Shown here: positions 11,145 through 24,790 of the stretch, piece by piece | Layout of the letters: each line of letters starts with the position of its first letter | Position numbering within the stretch: position 1 is the stretch's first letter | Assembly (NCBI GenBank): GCA_003665825.1 | Contig: QPFY01000026.1 | Coordinates: forward strand, 62,001 to 126,000 | Direction of reading: 5' to 3' | Length of the DNA stretch: 64,000 nucleotides | DNA from: Microbotryum silenes-acaulis | Taxonomy: Eukaryota > Basidiomycota > Microbotryomycetes > Microbotryales > Microbotryaceae | Translations under genes and position numbers: made by a program | The notes under the pieces: generated by a model | Database searches by the model: none | What the model was told of the DNA's origin: nothing | Seen by the model: only the letters and a program-made list of their open reading frames with translations

Positions 11145-13018
11145 TCAAGGTGTCCCTACCATCCCGAACAACTGTTCCATCCGAGCGCGCGAATCCCGAT
11201 TCGCGAAATCGTCGGCGAGGTACCCGTTCGACTGACCGCCCGCGGAGCTGACACTGTGGCTGCGGGTTTGGAAGCTGCCTGGTCGTTGGAGTGCACCTGA
11301 TTGTTGGTACGTCTCGGGTTGGTGAGTGTAGTGGCCGCCGTATAGCTCGTACGCAGAATCGGACATCGGGTGAGCTCCCGGGTGGCCTCCGTAGCCCATG
11401 CTCGAGGGCATGTTGGGGTTTGACTGTACAAGGGCGAGGTAGAAGGATGTCTCCAAGTCAGTTCACCATCTGGATACTAATCGACCGTCGGTAGCGCATA
11501 TACTCACAGAGTCATATGGATCGTATGACGATGCACCCATGTGCATACCCTCGGCGTGTTGGAACATGTCGGCGTAGTCGCTCTGGCTCGGTCGATGGCC
11601 CGCACCGAGCATCGCCTGGGCCTGCTGCTGCTGCATGTGATGCATGCCCCTGCCGGCCGGACTAGGTGGAGGATGGCTGAGTGCTCTAGGACCGTGAGGG
11701 GATATCGGCGATGTCAAAGGTTGGTCCATGTAGCTTCCGCCGTTCCCACCGCTCGTCATCGGCGTCGGGAGGTGCGGCACAGGAGGCACATTCGGATCGT
11801 GGCCGATCCGGATCGCTGCCGGGATATGGTTTCGTCCCTTTGACGACACACGGCGGTTCGAGGCAATGGGTCGACTCTGACTGCTGATTCTCGGGTTGGC
11901 CTTGAGTGCGATCTGACCGCCGTGGGTGGCCGAGTTGGCCTCAAAGTTGCCACTAGATGTCGGTTGATAGCTCGGGTGCGAGGGGAGCGGAGGTGATCCT
12001 GAGTCTTTGGCCTCCTGTGACGAGACAAATGGAAGGGGGAAGAAAGAACAAATTCTGCATTAGTGGGTGAAGTCTTCGTGCCCTCCCCTATCCCGAGCGA
12101 CTGACTAAGCATGCGGCGATCAACTTTTGCCCCTGCGATAGCTGTCCATTCTCGTCCTCCTTGACCAGCGGCTTGAACTTGTCGGTGGTGAATGTATAGA
12201 CCCAGCCTGACTCGGATACCACAAGCAACAAGACTTGAGTCCCGGTAAGAGTCGAGAGTTCGTATGCCTAGTGATGATCGAAAGCAAGTTTGAACCGATG
12301 GTCCGTGCGACGGGCGAGGCCGAGGTTGAGCGGTAGGCAGGCACCGGGCGTGGGCGTGGGCGTGGGCGTGGGCGTGGGCACGGGTGCAGGCGCGGGTGAA
12401 GATTGGGCGGGCGGGTGAGTGGGGTCAGTCACTGAACTTTATGATCGGAGCTAAGACTGTGCGATCGTCCGGCGGTCTATGCAATGCTTGCATCAACGAC
12501 ACTGGAGTGTAGCAACTGACCTTTTTCATAATACCGGCTTTCCGCTTCGAAAAAGTGATGTGCCGCTTGCTCTTCTCCTCGATGTATTCGATCTGAATCT
12601 TGCGCCGTGACTTGTCCTCGTCATCGCCCGCCGCGGACTTGAGACTATGCATCGATGCCGTTGAGCGAAGGTTGCCTTGACTCTTGCGCTTCTTAGGCCT
12701 GGGATTCGATCCTTCACCATCCGAATCATCGTCATCCGAGAGAGGAGATGCCCTAGGGTCGAACAGGATCATCGACGGCTGGTTTGACCCGATCGGTTGA
12801 ACGAGACCGGCCGGCGCAATGACGACCTCGCCAGCTGGGCCAGTGCTCGTTCGGTGATCGTCGTCGAAGCCGGCTTCAGGGTTCAAGTACATATTATTGC
12901 CATAGTTGTTGGGATCCGTCGACTCGGAAGGTGAAAGGCCCGCACCGCTGGAAGCGGAGAGCTGCGTCGAGTCGGCGGCGGTCGTCGCGAAAGGCCGCTG
13001 CTTCGAGGAAGGCGACAT
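11145..13018 (-). CDS. MCM1: SRF/Mcm1-type MADS-box transcription factor
   Basis: Four exons in frame: 12521..13018, 12106..12267, 11508..12014 and 11145..11423 (481 aa). The MADS domain spans the exon 1/2 junction: DKSRRKIQIEYIEEKSKRH, ITFSKRKAGIMKK, then AYELSTLTGTQVLLLVVSES and GWVYTFTTDKFKP. The TLTGTQV and VYTF phrases place it with SRF/Mcm1 rather than MEF2/Rlm1 types. An acidic Asp/Ser stretch and a Lys/Arg cluster (RPKKRKSQ) precede the domain. The C-terminal half is Pro/Gln/His-rich and disordered-looking, as in basidiomycete Mcm1 homologs. Family members act as dimers with partner factors in mating-type, cell-cycle and metabolic control. The start was chosen as the ATG opening MSPSSKQRPF; the frame is open further upstream without similarity. 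Confidence 0.92.
12346..12379. repeat. GGGCGT hexamer tandem repeat in MADS-box intron 1
   Basis: About five and a half consecutive copies of a GGGCGT hexamer lie inside the 253-nt first intron of the MADS-box gene (12268..12520), followed by degenerate G-rich units. This intron is about three times longer than most in the window, and the repeat accounts for part of that. Confidence 0.85.
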
Positions 13019-14902
13019 GGCGAGGGCGAACCGGGTCCGAAGTCGTTGATGGGTTCGACCGAGGAGCTCTAGACGAGTCGATGCGTCGCTTTCGATGTGA
13101 GCAGCGCGTAGGATCTTGGGTAGGGTCACTTGGGGCAGTTTATCGGAAGAGATTCGACCAGAGTAGATGGTTGCTGTATGTTGGGCAGAGCCCAAAAGCC
13201 AAACAGCCGTGGAAGGCCGAAGGCAGCCCGCACGGACTCCGCGAATGTGACCCTAATCCGATCCGCTAGAGATCCGGTGTCGGTTCGCGCTCGGGGCCTT
13301 CAAAGCGCCGTGTGCCTCCCGGTTGCCAGCGCCGTGTAAAGAAGTCGTTGGAAGTCACTCGTGACCCCGTGAAAAAGGCCGTGCCTCAATCGCCTCAATG
13401 GGCTTTTCGCCGTTCGATCATCCATTCCCCAAATTCGCATCATTACGGGCTCGGTCAAAGGCTCAAAGGCATAAAGCCCCTCTACCCGGCTGGCCTTTAC
13501 TTCATCGAGATGCAGCGCTTGCAGTGAGCGTGTTTACCCCTGATGAGGTTTCGGTATCATCCCGTCCCCCCGGAATATCTTTCTACGCCTACTGGGAGCG
13601 GGGTCTTGGAGTGCATCGTGCTTCGTGGGACGTGGCATCGGTTACAGCGCCTGGCACTGCGTACCTGCCGAACGGGGCAAGGATCGCCCATTGTCAGTCA
13701 AGAAGCCGCGATGATTGCAAAAGCGGCGAGCCAGCGAGAAGTAGATTCTTCCTTCAACCTCTGCGGCCACACAAGCTTTCGCGCAGGCGCTGAAGCCGGA
13801 TCCCGCGGGCGGTCAGGCGCGGCAGGCGCGCGTGCAAAAGCCCTGGGGTTACGGTCGCGACTCGCGACTACAGTCATTTGGCAAGCGGTTACGCGCCGTT
13901 CCTGAGCACGGACCTTTAGCGCGCGTGCCTGACTAGTTGCTCGCTGCGCGAGTGTTCACGTGACCACCCTCGATACTGGATTATTGTGCGAACCCCTTTT
14001 ATTTATTTGCTTATCAATCGGACCACAAAAATACCTTCGAATATTCTTTCAGCCTTTCGAGTTTGTATAAATAGTGGTCCTCTCTGAAGTTGCTGCTTTC
14101 CTTCCTGCAAGCAACAACTCACTCCCTCATTCTCTCACTCTCTCATTTCTCCCATCCTCACTCTCAACCTCCCTCGCCTAAAAACCTTAACTTTTAAGTC
14201 CTCATCTCGGCACCTAACCTCATCCACCACTATCCTTGGCCTTCAGTGGCTTCGGCCCAACCAGACCTATCCGAGATCCCTCGCCATCCCCCCTGTCTAA
14301 ACTATAGTCCTCACTATTGTCTAGAACCTTCCCTGTCCGCGAGGACCGTCATACAAGCACGGGTGAAATCCCTGTGGGTACTTGCATCGTGAACCATAAT
14401 CTCAAGCGAGATTTTGTACGCACGGACTTCGACATCTGGACGCACTGTTAAGTAGTGTCAAATTGTTCCATGCTCTTCGGTGCATGCCATTCAATGGCAG
14501 CATATTTGCACTTTCCGGGTGCTTGATGCATGCTGGGCGTTGTTGCCTCACTGCTGGGCATTGTGCCCCGCGGGTCGAGACTCGTCGATGCGTGCACAAA
14601 GAAAAGCTCGATGCGGCGGCGGGCACGGGATCGGTCAAAGCTGGCCCAGGGTCCGAGCGCCTCGCGTCGAAGTGGGCAAAGCCCTGCCACGCCGCCGCAC
14701 CGGTTCAGGAAATACCGCTGATGCAATCGCGTTCTGACTTCTCAGGAAGCTGTCCTCCTCTAATCGCCGATTCAGATATGCAATACTCACAAATTCAGGA
14801 ACAGGTATGCACTTTCTGGCACATCGGTTGGAGCTGATGACTTTGCATCTGTCCGCATGACTCGTGGGTTACGCAGGTTGTTCGAGGCCCGGATGTATCA
14901 CG
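13019..14902. other. Gene-poor region upstream of the first retrotransposon
   Basis: Nearly 1.9 kb with no convincing gene. The first part is probably the promoter of the MADS-box gene. Frames up to about 130 codons occur, but none carries recognisable sequence. A TATA-like box followed by a long CT-rich tract near 14066 is listed separately. The region ends at the TCACG target duplication (14898-14902). Confidence 0.55.
14066..14074 (+). promoter_or_regulatory. TATA-box-like core promoter followed by CT-rich tract, no gene attached
   Basis: TATAAATAG at 14066-14074 is followed by about 200 bp of strongly pyrimidine-rich sequence on the + strand (CTCCCTCATTCTCTCACTCT and similar). That arrangement is typical of a strong fungal promoter and leader or of an LTR U3/R region. 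No open frame of quality follows before the copia LTR at 14903. It may be the promoter of a non-coding transcript, a decayed gene or an LTR remnant. Confidence 0.4.
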
Positions 14903-15118
14903 AATAACAGACTGACGAGCGTGTAATCCAACCGTCAGTTAATTTCATATGATGGTAGCCGTAATGCTAGATGTACGTACCTGACGAGCGTGTAATCCAA
15001 CCGTGGAGAGAAGACAACGGTTGGTGCGCATCGCCAGGCTTCACTAAACAAACGCGCGCTTCTAATCAAATAACCGATAGCCGCCTTCCTGCTAATCCTC
15101 ATTCACAACACACCAACT
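14903..15118 (-). repeat. 3' LTR of copia element 1 (216 bp)
   Basis: By eye it is identical to the copy at 19177-19392. It contains two copies of a 22-bp direct repeat starting TGACGAGCGTG at 14913 and 14983. The outer edge touches the TCACG duplication. Confidence 0.95.
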
Positions 15119-15126
15119 CGCCCCTT

Positions 15127-15127
<1 letters not shown>
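15119..15127 (-). other. Polypurine tract of copia element 1
   Basis: On the coding strand the sequence GAAGGGGCG lies directly against the 3' LTR. This is the expected place and composition for the plus-strand primer of reverse transcription. One C interrupts the purines. Confidence 0.7.
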
Positions 15128-19111
<3,984 letters not shown>

Positions 19112-19166
19112 CTTGGATATGCGCTGCGTCTTTTCTGCGTGCGGATCTGTGCCTTGCGGCAATACA

Positions 19167-19176
19167 GACGCTACCA
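19167..19176 (-). other. Primer-binding site, initiator Met tRNA 3' end
   Basis: Read on the coding strand, TGGTAGCGTC sits immediately inside the 5' LTR. It matches the Ty1-type site complementary to the 3' end of initiator methionine tRNA at 9 of 10 positions (from memory TGGTAGCGCC). Its position confirms the LTR boundary at 19177. Confidence 0.85.
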
Positions 19177-19392
19177 AATAACAGACTGACGAGCGTGTAA
19201 TCCAACCGTCAGTTAATTTCATATGATGGTAGCCGTAATGCTAGATGTACGTACCTGACGAGCGTGTAATCCAACCGTGGAGAGAAGACAACGGTTGGTG
19301 CGCATCGCCAGGCTTCACTAAACAAACGCGCGCTTCTAATCAAATAACCGATAGCCGCCTTCCTGCTAATCCTCATTCACAACACACCAACT
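19177..19392 (-). repeat. 5' LTR of copia element 1 (216 bp)
   Basis: This is the second copy of the LTR, with no difference seen from 14903-15118. It is followed outside by the TCACG duplication (19393-19397), which matches 14898-14902. Confidence 0.95.
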
Positions 19393-19992
19393 TCACGAAG
19401 GGCGAAGATAGGAGGGATGAGCCGGACGAAGGGGCTCGAGACGAGGGGCGAGGGACGAGGTACAAGTCGAGAGATGTTCTAGGGACTTCTCAAGAGAGAC
19501 GAGGACGAGGGACGAGTGCAAGGATGTGACCTTTGACGAGATTCGAGTTGCAGAAAGGAAGGAGAGAAGTAAGCTACAGAAATGGGGAACTAGACCAGAG
19601 GAGTCGGGGACGAGGTGGCGAGCTTGAGGAGGCAAGGCACGAGGATCACGTAATAGTGTTGAGGCTGGGGATCACGTAATAGAGCTTGGTTGAGGATCAC
19701 GTAAGAGTCGGGGGCGAGAGGGTTGTGAGTGTGTAGTCGGAGGAGAAGAGAGCAGTGCAGGTGCCGAAGCGGGGAGAGGAGGTCCGAGGCGCGGGAAGGC
19801 CGAAGTCACGCGGATGATGGTGCTGAGAAGCCAAACTCGGAGTGGCGAACTTCCATTCGTGACAGAATGCCTGAGCAGGTTTCTAGGTAGGAAGGCAGGT
19901 AGTCAGTGGATGCTTGTCTTTCGAGAATGAGACGAGACTCCTATTTATCTCAACGCCGAATAAGTGCTGTGGGAGGTTCCACCAATTGTCGC

Positions 19993-20027
<35 letters not shown>

Positions 20028-20490
20028 CTCGATGATAGAAAGTCGGCAAAAGTTGTGACACCGCCTGAAGGCTTGCCCCTCAAAAGCGACAATCTCGCTT
20101 ACCACTCACCGTACAGGGGCGGGTGTTGGCAATACAACAGGATAGCCAGCTTCAATAATGCATAAATGTCATAGGTTGCACTCTCATCCAGCACCAAACA
20201 TGGCCGACACGTCGACTCGCGACCCCTGTTGCAAAATTGCGCAGTTCATCCGAGGAGCGGATCAGCTAGCAGATTCGACTTCAAAGCAACCTGGTGTTCG
20301 CACGTGCTGGAGTTGCTCCTTGTGTATCATTGAAAGCCTTTGATCAAAATGTCTAAAAGGAACAGCTACGAAGAAGCTGGGTCTGTGTATTGCAGGCATC
20401 ACTTAATTTCTTCCCGCCGGCTATGGACGCGAGCTGCAGACTTCAAAAGACTAACGGTGCTGTGCCTTCCCTAGCCGATACGGCAGACAT
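19393..20490. other. Non-coding interval between the two copia elements
   Basis: 1.1 kb without a supported gene. It begins with purine-rich sequence and contains three copies of a GGATCACGTAA-type motif near 19643, 19669 and 19694, about 25 bp apart. It also holds a 31-bp G homopolymer and a short open frame near 20158-20343 that faintly resembles the C-terminus of a copia RNase H. Confidence 0.6.
19995..20025. repeat. 31-bp poly-G tract
   Basis: An uninterrupted run of 31 G on the + strand. Such runs are often mis-sized by sequencing and can form G-quadruplex structures. It lies in the non-coding interval between the two retrotransposons. Confidence 0.9.
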
Positions 20491-20624
20491 CTTGAATCTC
20501 GGTGTCTGATTCGAGGTGGTTCAATACGTTAGAACACTCGAATCAGAAGGAAGCTAAGAGAAAGCCCGCGCGCGCTCGCGCTCATGTAGCTTGTAGAGTG
20601 TACTCCTCAAGTGTCAACTCAACA
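20491..20624 (-). repeat. 3' LTR of copia element 2 (short form)
   Basis: Aligned to the 5' LTR it lacks exactly one 73-bp unit and differs by about five substitutions. The coding-strand start at 20624 abuts the purine tract. The inner/outer edge near 20491 is approximate, set by homology with 24791. Confidence 0.82.
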
Positions 20625-20636
20625 CCCCCCCTCGCT
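20625..20636 (-). other. Polypurine tract of copia element 2
   Basis: On the coding strand AGCGAGGGGGGG lies directly before the TGTTGAG start of the 3' LTR, as expected for the plus-strand primer. It sits only 8 bp past the gag-pol stop codon. Confidence 0.85.
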
Positions 20637-20643
20637 CTAAGGC

Positions 20644-23600
20644 CTACATAATTCCCATCCCTATGGCCACCCTATGCTTCTCTAGTGCCGGTCTCGTCAA
20701 CGCCTTCGTAAACATGTCGGCGAGCATCTCGGCGGTTGGAAGATATTTAACAACGATGTCACCTTCTTGTACCCGTTCTCGAACGAAATGCTTGGTCAGG
20801 CGTAGGTGCTTAGTTCGATCGTGGAACACCGGATTCTTTGTGAGAGCTATCGCGCCTTGATTGTCGCCTTTCAGCTCGATCGGCCCACAAATCGTGATCC
20901 CCAATTCCGCGAGCAAATTCCGCAAGAACTGACACTCTCGAGACGCATGAGTAAGGCCGATGTATTCCGCTTCCGTTGATGACGTTGCCACTCGGCTCTG
21001 GATCCGAGAACTCCAAGAAATTGGCCCGTCAGCCAGCTTGAAGACATGCCCCATCGTAGATCGGGACGTGTTGATGCAGGAACCCCAATCCGAATCCGAG
21101 TACCCCACGTATCCAACCAACGAATCACGTTTTGTCTTGTAGACAATGCCGAGTTCGAGAGTTCCCTTGATGTAGCGTAGAATCTTCACAACTGCCGCCC
21201 AATGGTCGCTGCCCGCCTTGTTCGTGAATCTTGCCAAATACGACACCGGGTATGCAAGATCGGGCCGAGTTGCAACGACGGCGTACATCAATGATCCAAT
21301 GGCCGATCTGTACTGTGTCTGTAACGAGGGATCCGGAGTGTCGCAGGGTTTGAGCTGAAGACCCGGTTGCATTGGTAACACACTTTTGTTAGCATCCGCC
21401 ATGCCGAACCTTGCAAGTACATTGAGCAAATACTGTCGTTGCGACAACGCAATCCCGTCCGCTTGACGAATGAGCTGGACGCCAAGGATGTACTCTGCAT
21501 TGCCGAGATGTTTGACTCCGTACAATCGATCCAATTCGTCGAGCACGCGATCAATTTCGGATAAGTCGGGACCGACAAACAGCAAGTCGTCGACGTAAAC
21601 CGCGATGTAATAATCGCCTTTGCCAAGTGTCCGACGATAGACACACTCTTCGCTCCGAAGACGATTGTAACCAAGCTTGACGAGGGTCTTATGGATCGTC
21701 TCGTTCCATACCCGGCCGGCCTGCTTGAGACAGTAAATCGAGCGTTGCAACTTGAGACAGACATCGTCGGGAAGTCGGATTCCCTCCGGTACGCGCATGT
21801 ACAATTCCTCTTCAAGTTCGCCATGCAAATAAGCTTTGTCAATGTCCGCTTGGATGATATGGTGACCCCGGGCCGCCGCCAACGCGATGAGAGTACGAAT
21901 CGAGACAAACTTCGCTGTCGGTGCGAACGTCTCTTTGAAGTCAATTCCCGGCCGTTGCGTGAAGCCTCGTGCAACAAGTTGAGCTTTGTACGAAGTCGGC
22001 CGACCATCCTTGTCCCGTTTCGTTCGGAAAACGAATTTGGACCCGGGCACCTTGGCGCCGGCGGGAAGCTCGTCTCGTTTCATAATCGTAAAGACTGAGT
22101 AATCATCACGCAATGACTCGAACTCATCGATTGCACCTTGCGCCCATTCGTGAGACTTGTGGTGTGCCATGGCTGCCTTCCAAGTCGTGGGGTCACTAGT
22201 CGGCAAAACAAACGGACCGTCCTCCTCGTCGGAATCGGCGACGGCTACGAAGGCCTCCGGTTCGAAACGCTCAGGTGCCCTACGATCCCGCTTTCCGACC
22301 GGTGCTGCCCAAGCAGGTCCGGGGGCTTCAAAACGCAACTCCTTTGGTACATCTTCCACAACTGGTTCGCGTTGCTCGGCGGGGTCAACGTCGTCAACCG
22401 GATTTTCCTCCCGGGTTTGTACCTCGACCTCCGGGGCCTGGTTCGCCGCAATCGGCTGTTGCGCAGCATCATGTCGATTTGTCGCGACTGGTCGAGGTAC
22501 AACTACTTCGATCGCCTCAATCCTCGGTGCTGGCGCGCCTTCACGGGCCGGGAACTTGTCCTCGAAGAACGTCACGCTTCGCGATAACGTTAACCGCCCA
22601 CTCACCGGGTCCCATAGGCGGTAGGCTTTGGATTCTAGGTCGTATCCGAGGAAGATCATTGGAAGGCCCCGTGGCTGTAGTTTCTTACGTTGTTCGGTAT
22701 TCGCCGTGTGCCAAGCTCGACATCCGAAGACCCGCAAGTGATGAACGTGCGCAGGTTTCCCGGTCCATTCCCGAAATGGCACCTTGCCACCAAGAGCAGA
22801 GTGTGGGGAACGATTCTTCACATACACGTATGTAGCCACGGCTTCGGCCCAAAACACCGTGGGCAGACCGGATTCATACAGCATCATTCGAGCTGCTTCC
22901 GAAATCGAGCGGTTGGCCCTTTCGGCGACACCGTTTTGCTCGGGCGTGCTGGGAATCGTGAGTTGTCGCGACAAACCCGTGTCGTCCAACCATCGCTTGA
23001 ACTCCGTCGAAAGGAACTCGCCACCGCGGTCCGAACGGACAACTTTCAAAGTGTGCCCTGACGACAGCTCGACCCGTAGTTTCCACGTTTTGAACCTTTC
23101 AAAGCAGACCGACTTCCGCGGCATCGTCAACACCCACATGTACCGCGTACAATCGTCGACGATAACTAGCGCGTAGCGATGATTTGCAAGTGACAGCTCG
23201 CCGTCGAAGGACAAGAGATCGATGTGGACGAGATCAAGGGGTTTTTCGGCTAGCGATTCGGAGTTTGGGAACGGCTTGTGCGTAGCTTTGCCGGCCAGAC
23301 ACGATTCGCATTTCAAGTCACTGCGAGACTTCATGTTCAAACCTATCACAGCGTCAGACTTGGACAGTTGGTGAAGGGAACGGCAGTGTAGATGAGCGAA
23401 ACGTCCGTGCCAGATGTGGAGAGGCACTGCTGTCAGAGCTGTGGCTGACGCACATTCATGGGGTGAACTCCGAGCTTGAACCAACTTGAGGTCCAGACGG
23501 TACAACCCCGAATTGAGCTTCTGTCCCGTGAGTAGGATGTCGTCATTTCCGGCCACCGTGAATCGCCCGTTTTGAATGGTGATCTTGCGACTATCACGAT

Positions 23601-24723
23601 CGGCTCGATGCCCGGCGAAGAGATTGGCGGGGGCGCTAGGGACGAAGATGCTGTTGACCAAGTTGTACCTCTTGCCGTTCTTGTCTTCGACGCAGGCCGT
23701 GCCTACTCCCATAATGGTCTTTCCGTCACCATTGATGCCCTTTAACGAAGACGGAGCTGTCGCCTTCAGGTCGGCGAACGCGGCAGGATCATTGATGACG
23801 TGATGAGTCGCTGCCGTGTCGTAGATGATCATTTTTCGAGAGTGTCCTTTTGGTAATTGCGTGAAAAACGCGCCAACGGGATAGGTCCCCAGAATGTCTT
23901 CAACCGAAGGGAGCGCCAAATTTGCCATCGGTTCCTCGCCTTTGGTCGTCTTGCGTCGTGGAAACTTTATCTTCTTCGGCTTGGAACAGTTTTTGAAGTG
24001 GGTGTCTTCACCGCAGTTCCAGCAGGGGCCGGGTGGCTTCGGTTGGGCACCAGTCGTGGCCAACAACGCCGTCGCAGCGTTCCCAGTATCTTGACTCAAG
24101 TTTGCTGGAGCTCGACCTGCTGCGATCACTGTGTCGACAGTTGGTATCGCATCGACGTCTTTGGAGTCGAACTGATCCAGATACGACGGTCGTCGAGCCC
24201 CCACAATCGCAATGAGGTGGCAAGCAACCACTTGATCGAACGTCAACTTGTGAGCCCGTAGGTCAGTTGTGAGGCGAGTGATGGATCCGGCCCAAGGAAG
24301 ATAATCGTCTTCCTGTGCTGGTGGCGGTCCGACCGAGAATAACTTTCCAATTTGCGTGATAACGCCGCGAAGGGAAGACCGACCCAGATGCTTTCGAAGG
24401 TATTCCACCGTCTGCTCCGGCGTCAGGTCGTAGCAGCTGACCAGGATGTGCGCCACACTTTCTGAACAGGTTTGATGCATTGCCCTGTGCACCGCATCAT
24501 GAGCTCGATCGAGTTCATCGTCGTCCTTGCATTTGGCGGATGGGTACTGCTTGGGAAAGGAGAGCTGCCACTGACGCCTGTCGACGGTGAAGCGAACGTG
24601 ATCGAGCCATACGTCGATGTTGTTGTTCTTCAAAATCGCAAATGCCGGGAAACGCGAAGTTTGCGAGTGTGTTGGAGGGTCTGCGTCGACGGACTTGTCG
24701 ATGGTTGACTGTTCGCCAGTCAT
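20644..24723 (-). CDS. Copia-type Gag-Pol polyprotein, intact
   Basis: A single frame of 1359 aa from ATG at 24721-24723. Order: Gag (residues 1-230) with a zinc knuckle CWNCGEDTHFKNC near 234-246, spaced C-x2-C-x4-H-x3-C, one residue shorter than usual. Protease active site IIYDTAATHHV lies near 299-309, with DTAA in place of the common DSGA. Integrase HHCC follows (WHGRFAHLH, CESCLAGK) with VHIDLLS, SDRGGEF and QNGVAERANRS carrying the catalytic Asp, Asp and Glu. RT contains YVDDLLFVG. RNase H contains YSDSDWGS and TSSTEAEYIG, and the polyprotein ends with MLADMFTKAL-type sequence. All enzymes needed for retrotransposition are visible. Gag and Pol share one frame without a frameshift, as in Drosophila copia. 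Nothing upstream suggests a separate gag. Confidence 0.95.
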   Translation of the reverse strand: MTGEQSTIDKSVDADPPTHSQTSRFPAFAILKNNNIDVWLDHVRFTVDRRQWQLSFPKQYPSAKCKDDDELDRAHDAVHRAMHQTCSESVAHILVSCYDLTPEQTVEYLRKHLGRSSLRGVITQIGKLFSVGPPPAQEDDYLPWAGSITRLTTDLRAHKLTFDQVVACHLIAIVGARRPSYLDQFDSKDVDAIPTVDTVIAAGRAPANLSQDTGNAATALLATTGAQPKPPGPCWNCGEDTHFKNCSKPKKIKFPRRKTTKGEEPMANLALPSVEDILGTYPVGAFFTQLPKGHSRKMIIYDTAATHHVINDPAAFADLKATAPSSLKGINGDGKTIMGVGTACVEDKNGKRYNLVNSIFVPSAPANLFAGHRADRDSRKITIQNGRFTVAGNDDILLTGQKLNSGLYRLDLKLVQARSSPHECASATALTAVPLHIWHGRFAHLHCRSLHQLSKSDAVIGLNMKSRSDLKCESCLAGKATHKPFPNSESLAEKPLDLVHIDLLSFDGELSLANHRYALVIVDDCTRYMWVLTMPRKSVCFERFKTWKLRVELSSGHTLKVVRSDRGGEFLSTEFKRWLDDTGLSRQLTIPSTPEQNGVAERANRSISEAARMMLYESGLPTVFWAEAVATYVYVKNRSPHSALGGKVPFREWTGKPAHVHHLRVFGCRAWHTANTEQRKKLQPRGLPMIFLGYDLESKAYRLWDPVSGRLTLSRSVTFFEDKFPAREGAPAPRIEAIEVVVPRPVATNRHDAAQQPIAANQAPEVEVQTREENPVDDVDPAEQREPVVEDVPKELRFEAPGPAWAAPVGKRDRRAPERFEPEAFVAVADSDEEDGPFVLPTSDPTTWKAAMAHHKSHEWAQGAIDEFESLRDDYSVFTIMKRDELPAGAKVPGSKFVFRTKRDKDGRPTSYKAQLVARGFTQRPGIDFKETFAPTAKFVSIRTLIALAAARGHHIIQADIDKAYLHGELEEELYMRVPEGIRLPDDVCLKLQRSIYCLKQAGRVWNETIHKTLVKLGYNRLRSEECVYRRTLGKGDYYIAVYVDDLLFVGPDLSEIDRVLDELDRLYGVKHLGNAEYILGVQLIRQADGIALSQRQYLLNVLARFGMADANKSVLPMQPGLQLKPCDTPDPSLQTQYRSAIGSLMYAVVATRPDLAYPVSYLARFTNKAGSDHWAAVVKILRYIKGTLELGIVYKTKRDSLVGYVGYSDSDWGSCINTSRSTMGHVFKLADGPISWSSRIQSRVATSSTEAEYIGLTHASRECQFLRNLLAELGITICGPIELKGDNQGAIALTKNPVFHDRTKHLRLTKHFVRERVQEGDIVVKYLPTAEMLADMFTKALTRPALEKHRVAIGMGIM

Positions 24724-24777
24724 GGTGGAGCGTTCGGGTGAACCGTTGCGACGTGGCAGCAGCTGTGCGAAGTCGTT

Positions 24778-24790
24778 GGGCTTATAACCT
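24778..24790 (-). other. Primer-binding site, half-tRNA (anticodon-loop) type
   Basis: Coding-strand AGGTTATAAGCCC lies next to the 5' LTR. It resembles the complement of the initiator Met tRNA anticodon stem-loop (GGTTATGAGCCC from memory) with one mismatch. Copia and Ty5 prime from such a half-tRNA. Element 1 instead uses the tRNA 3' end. Confidence 0.65.
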
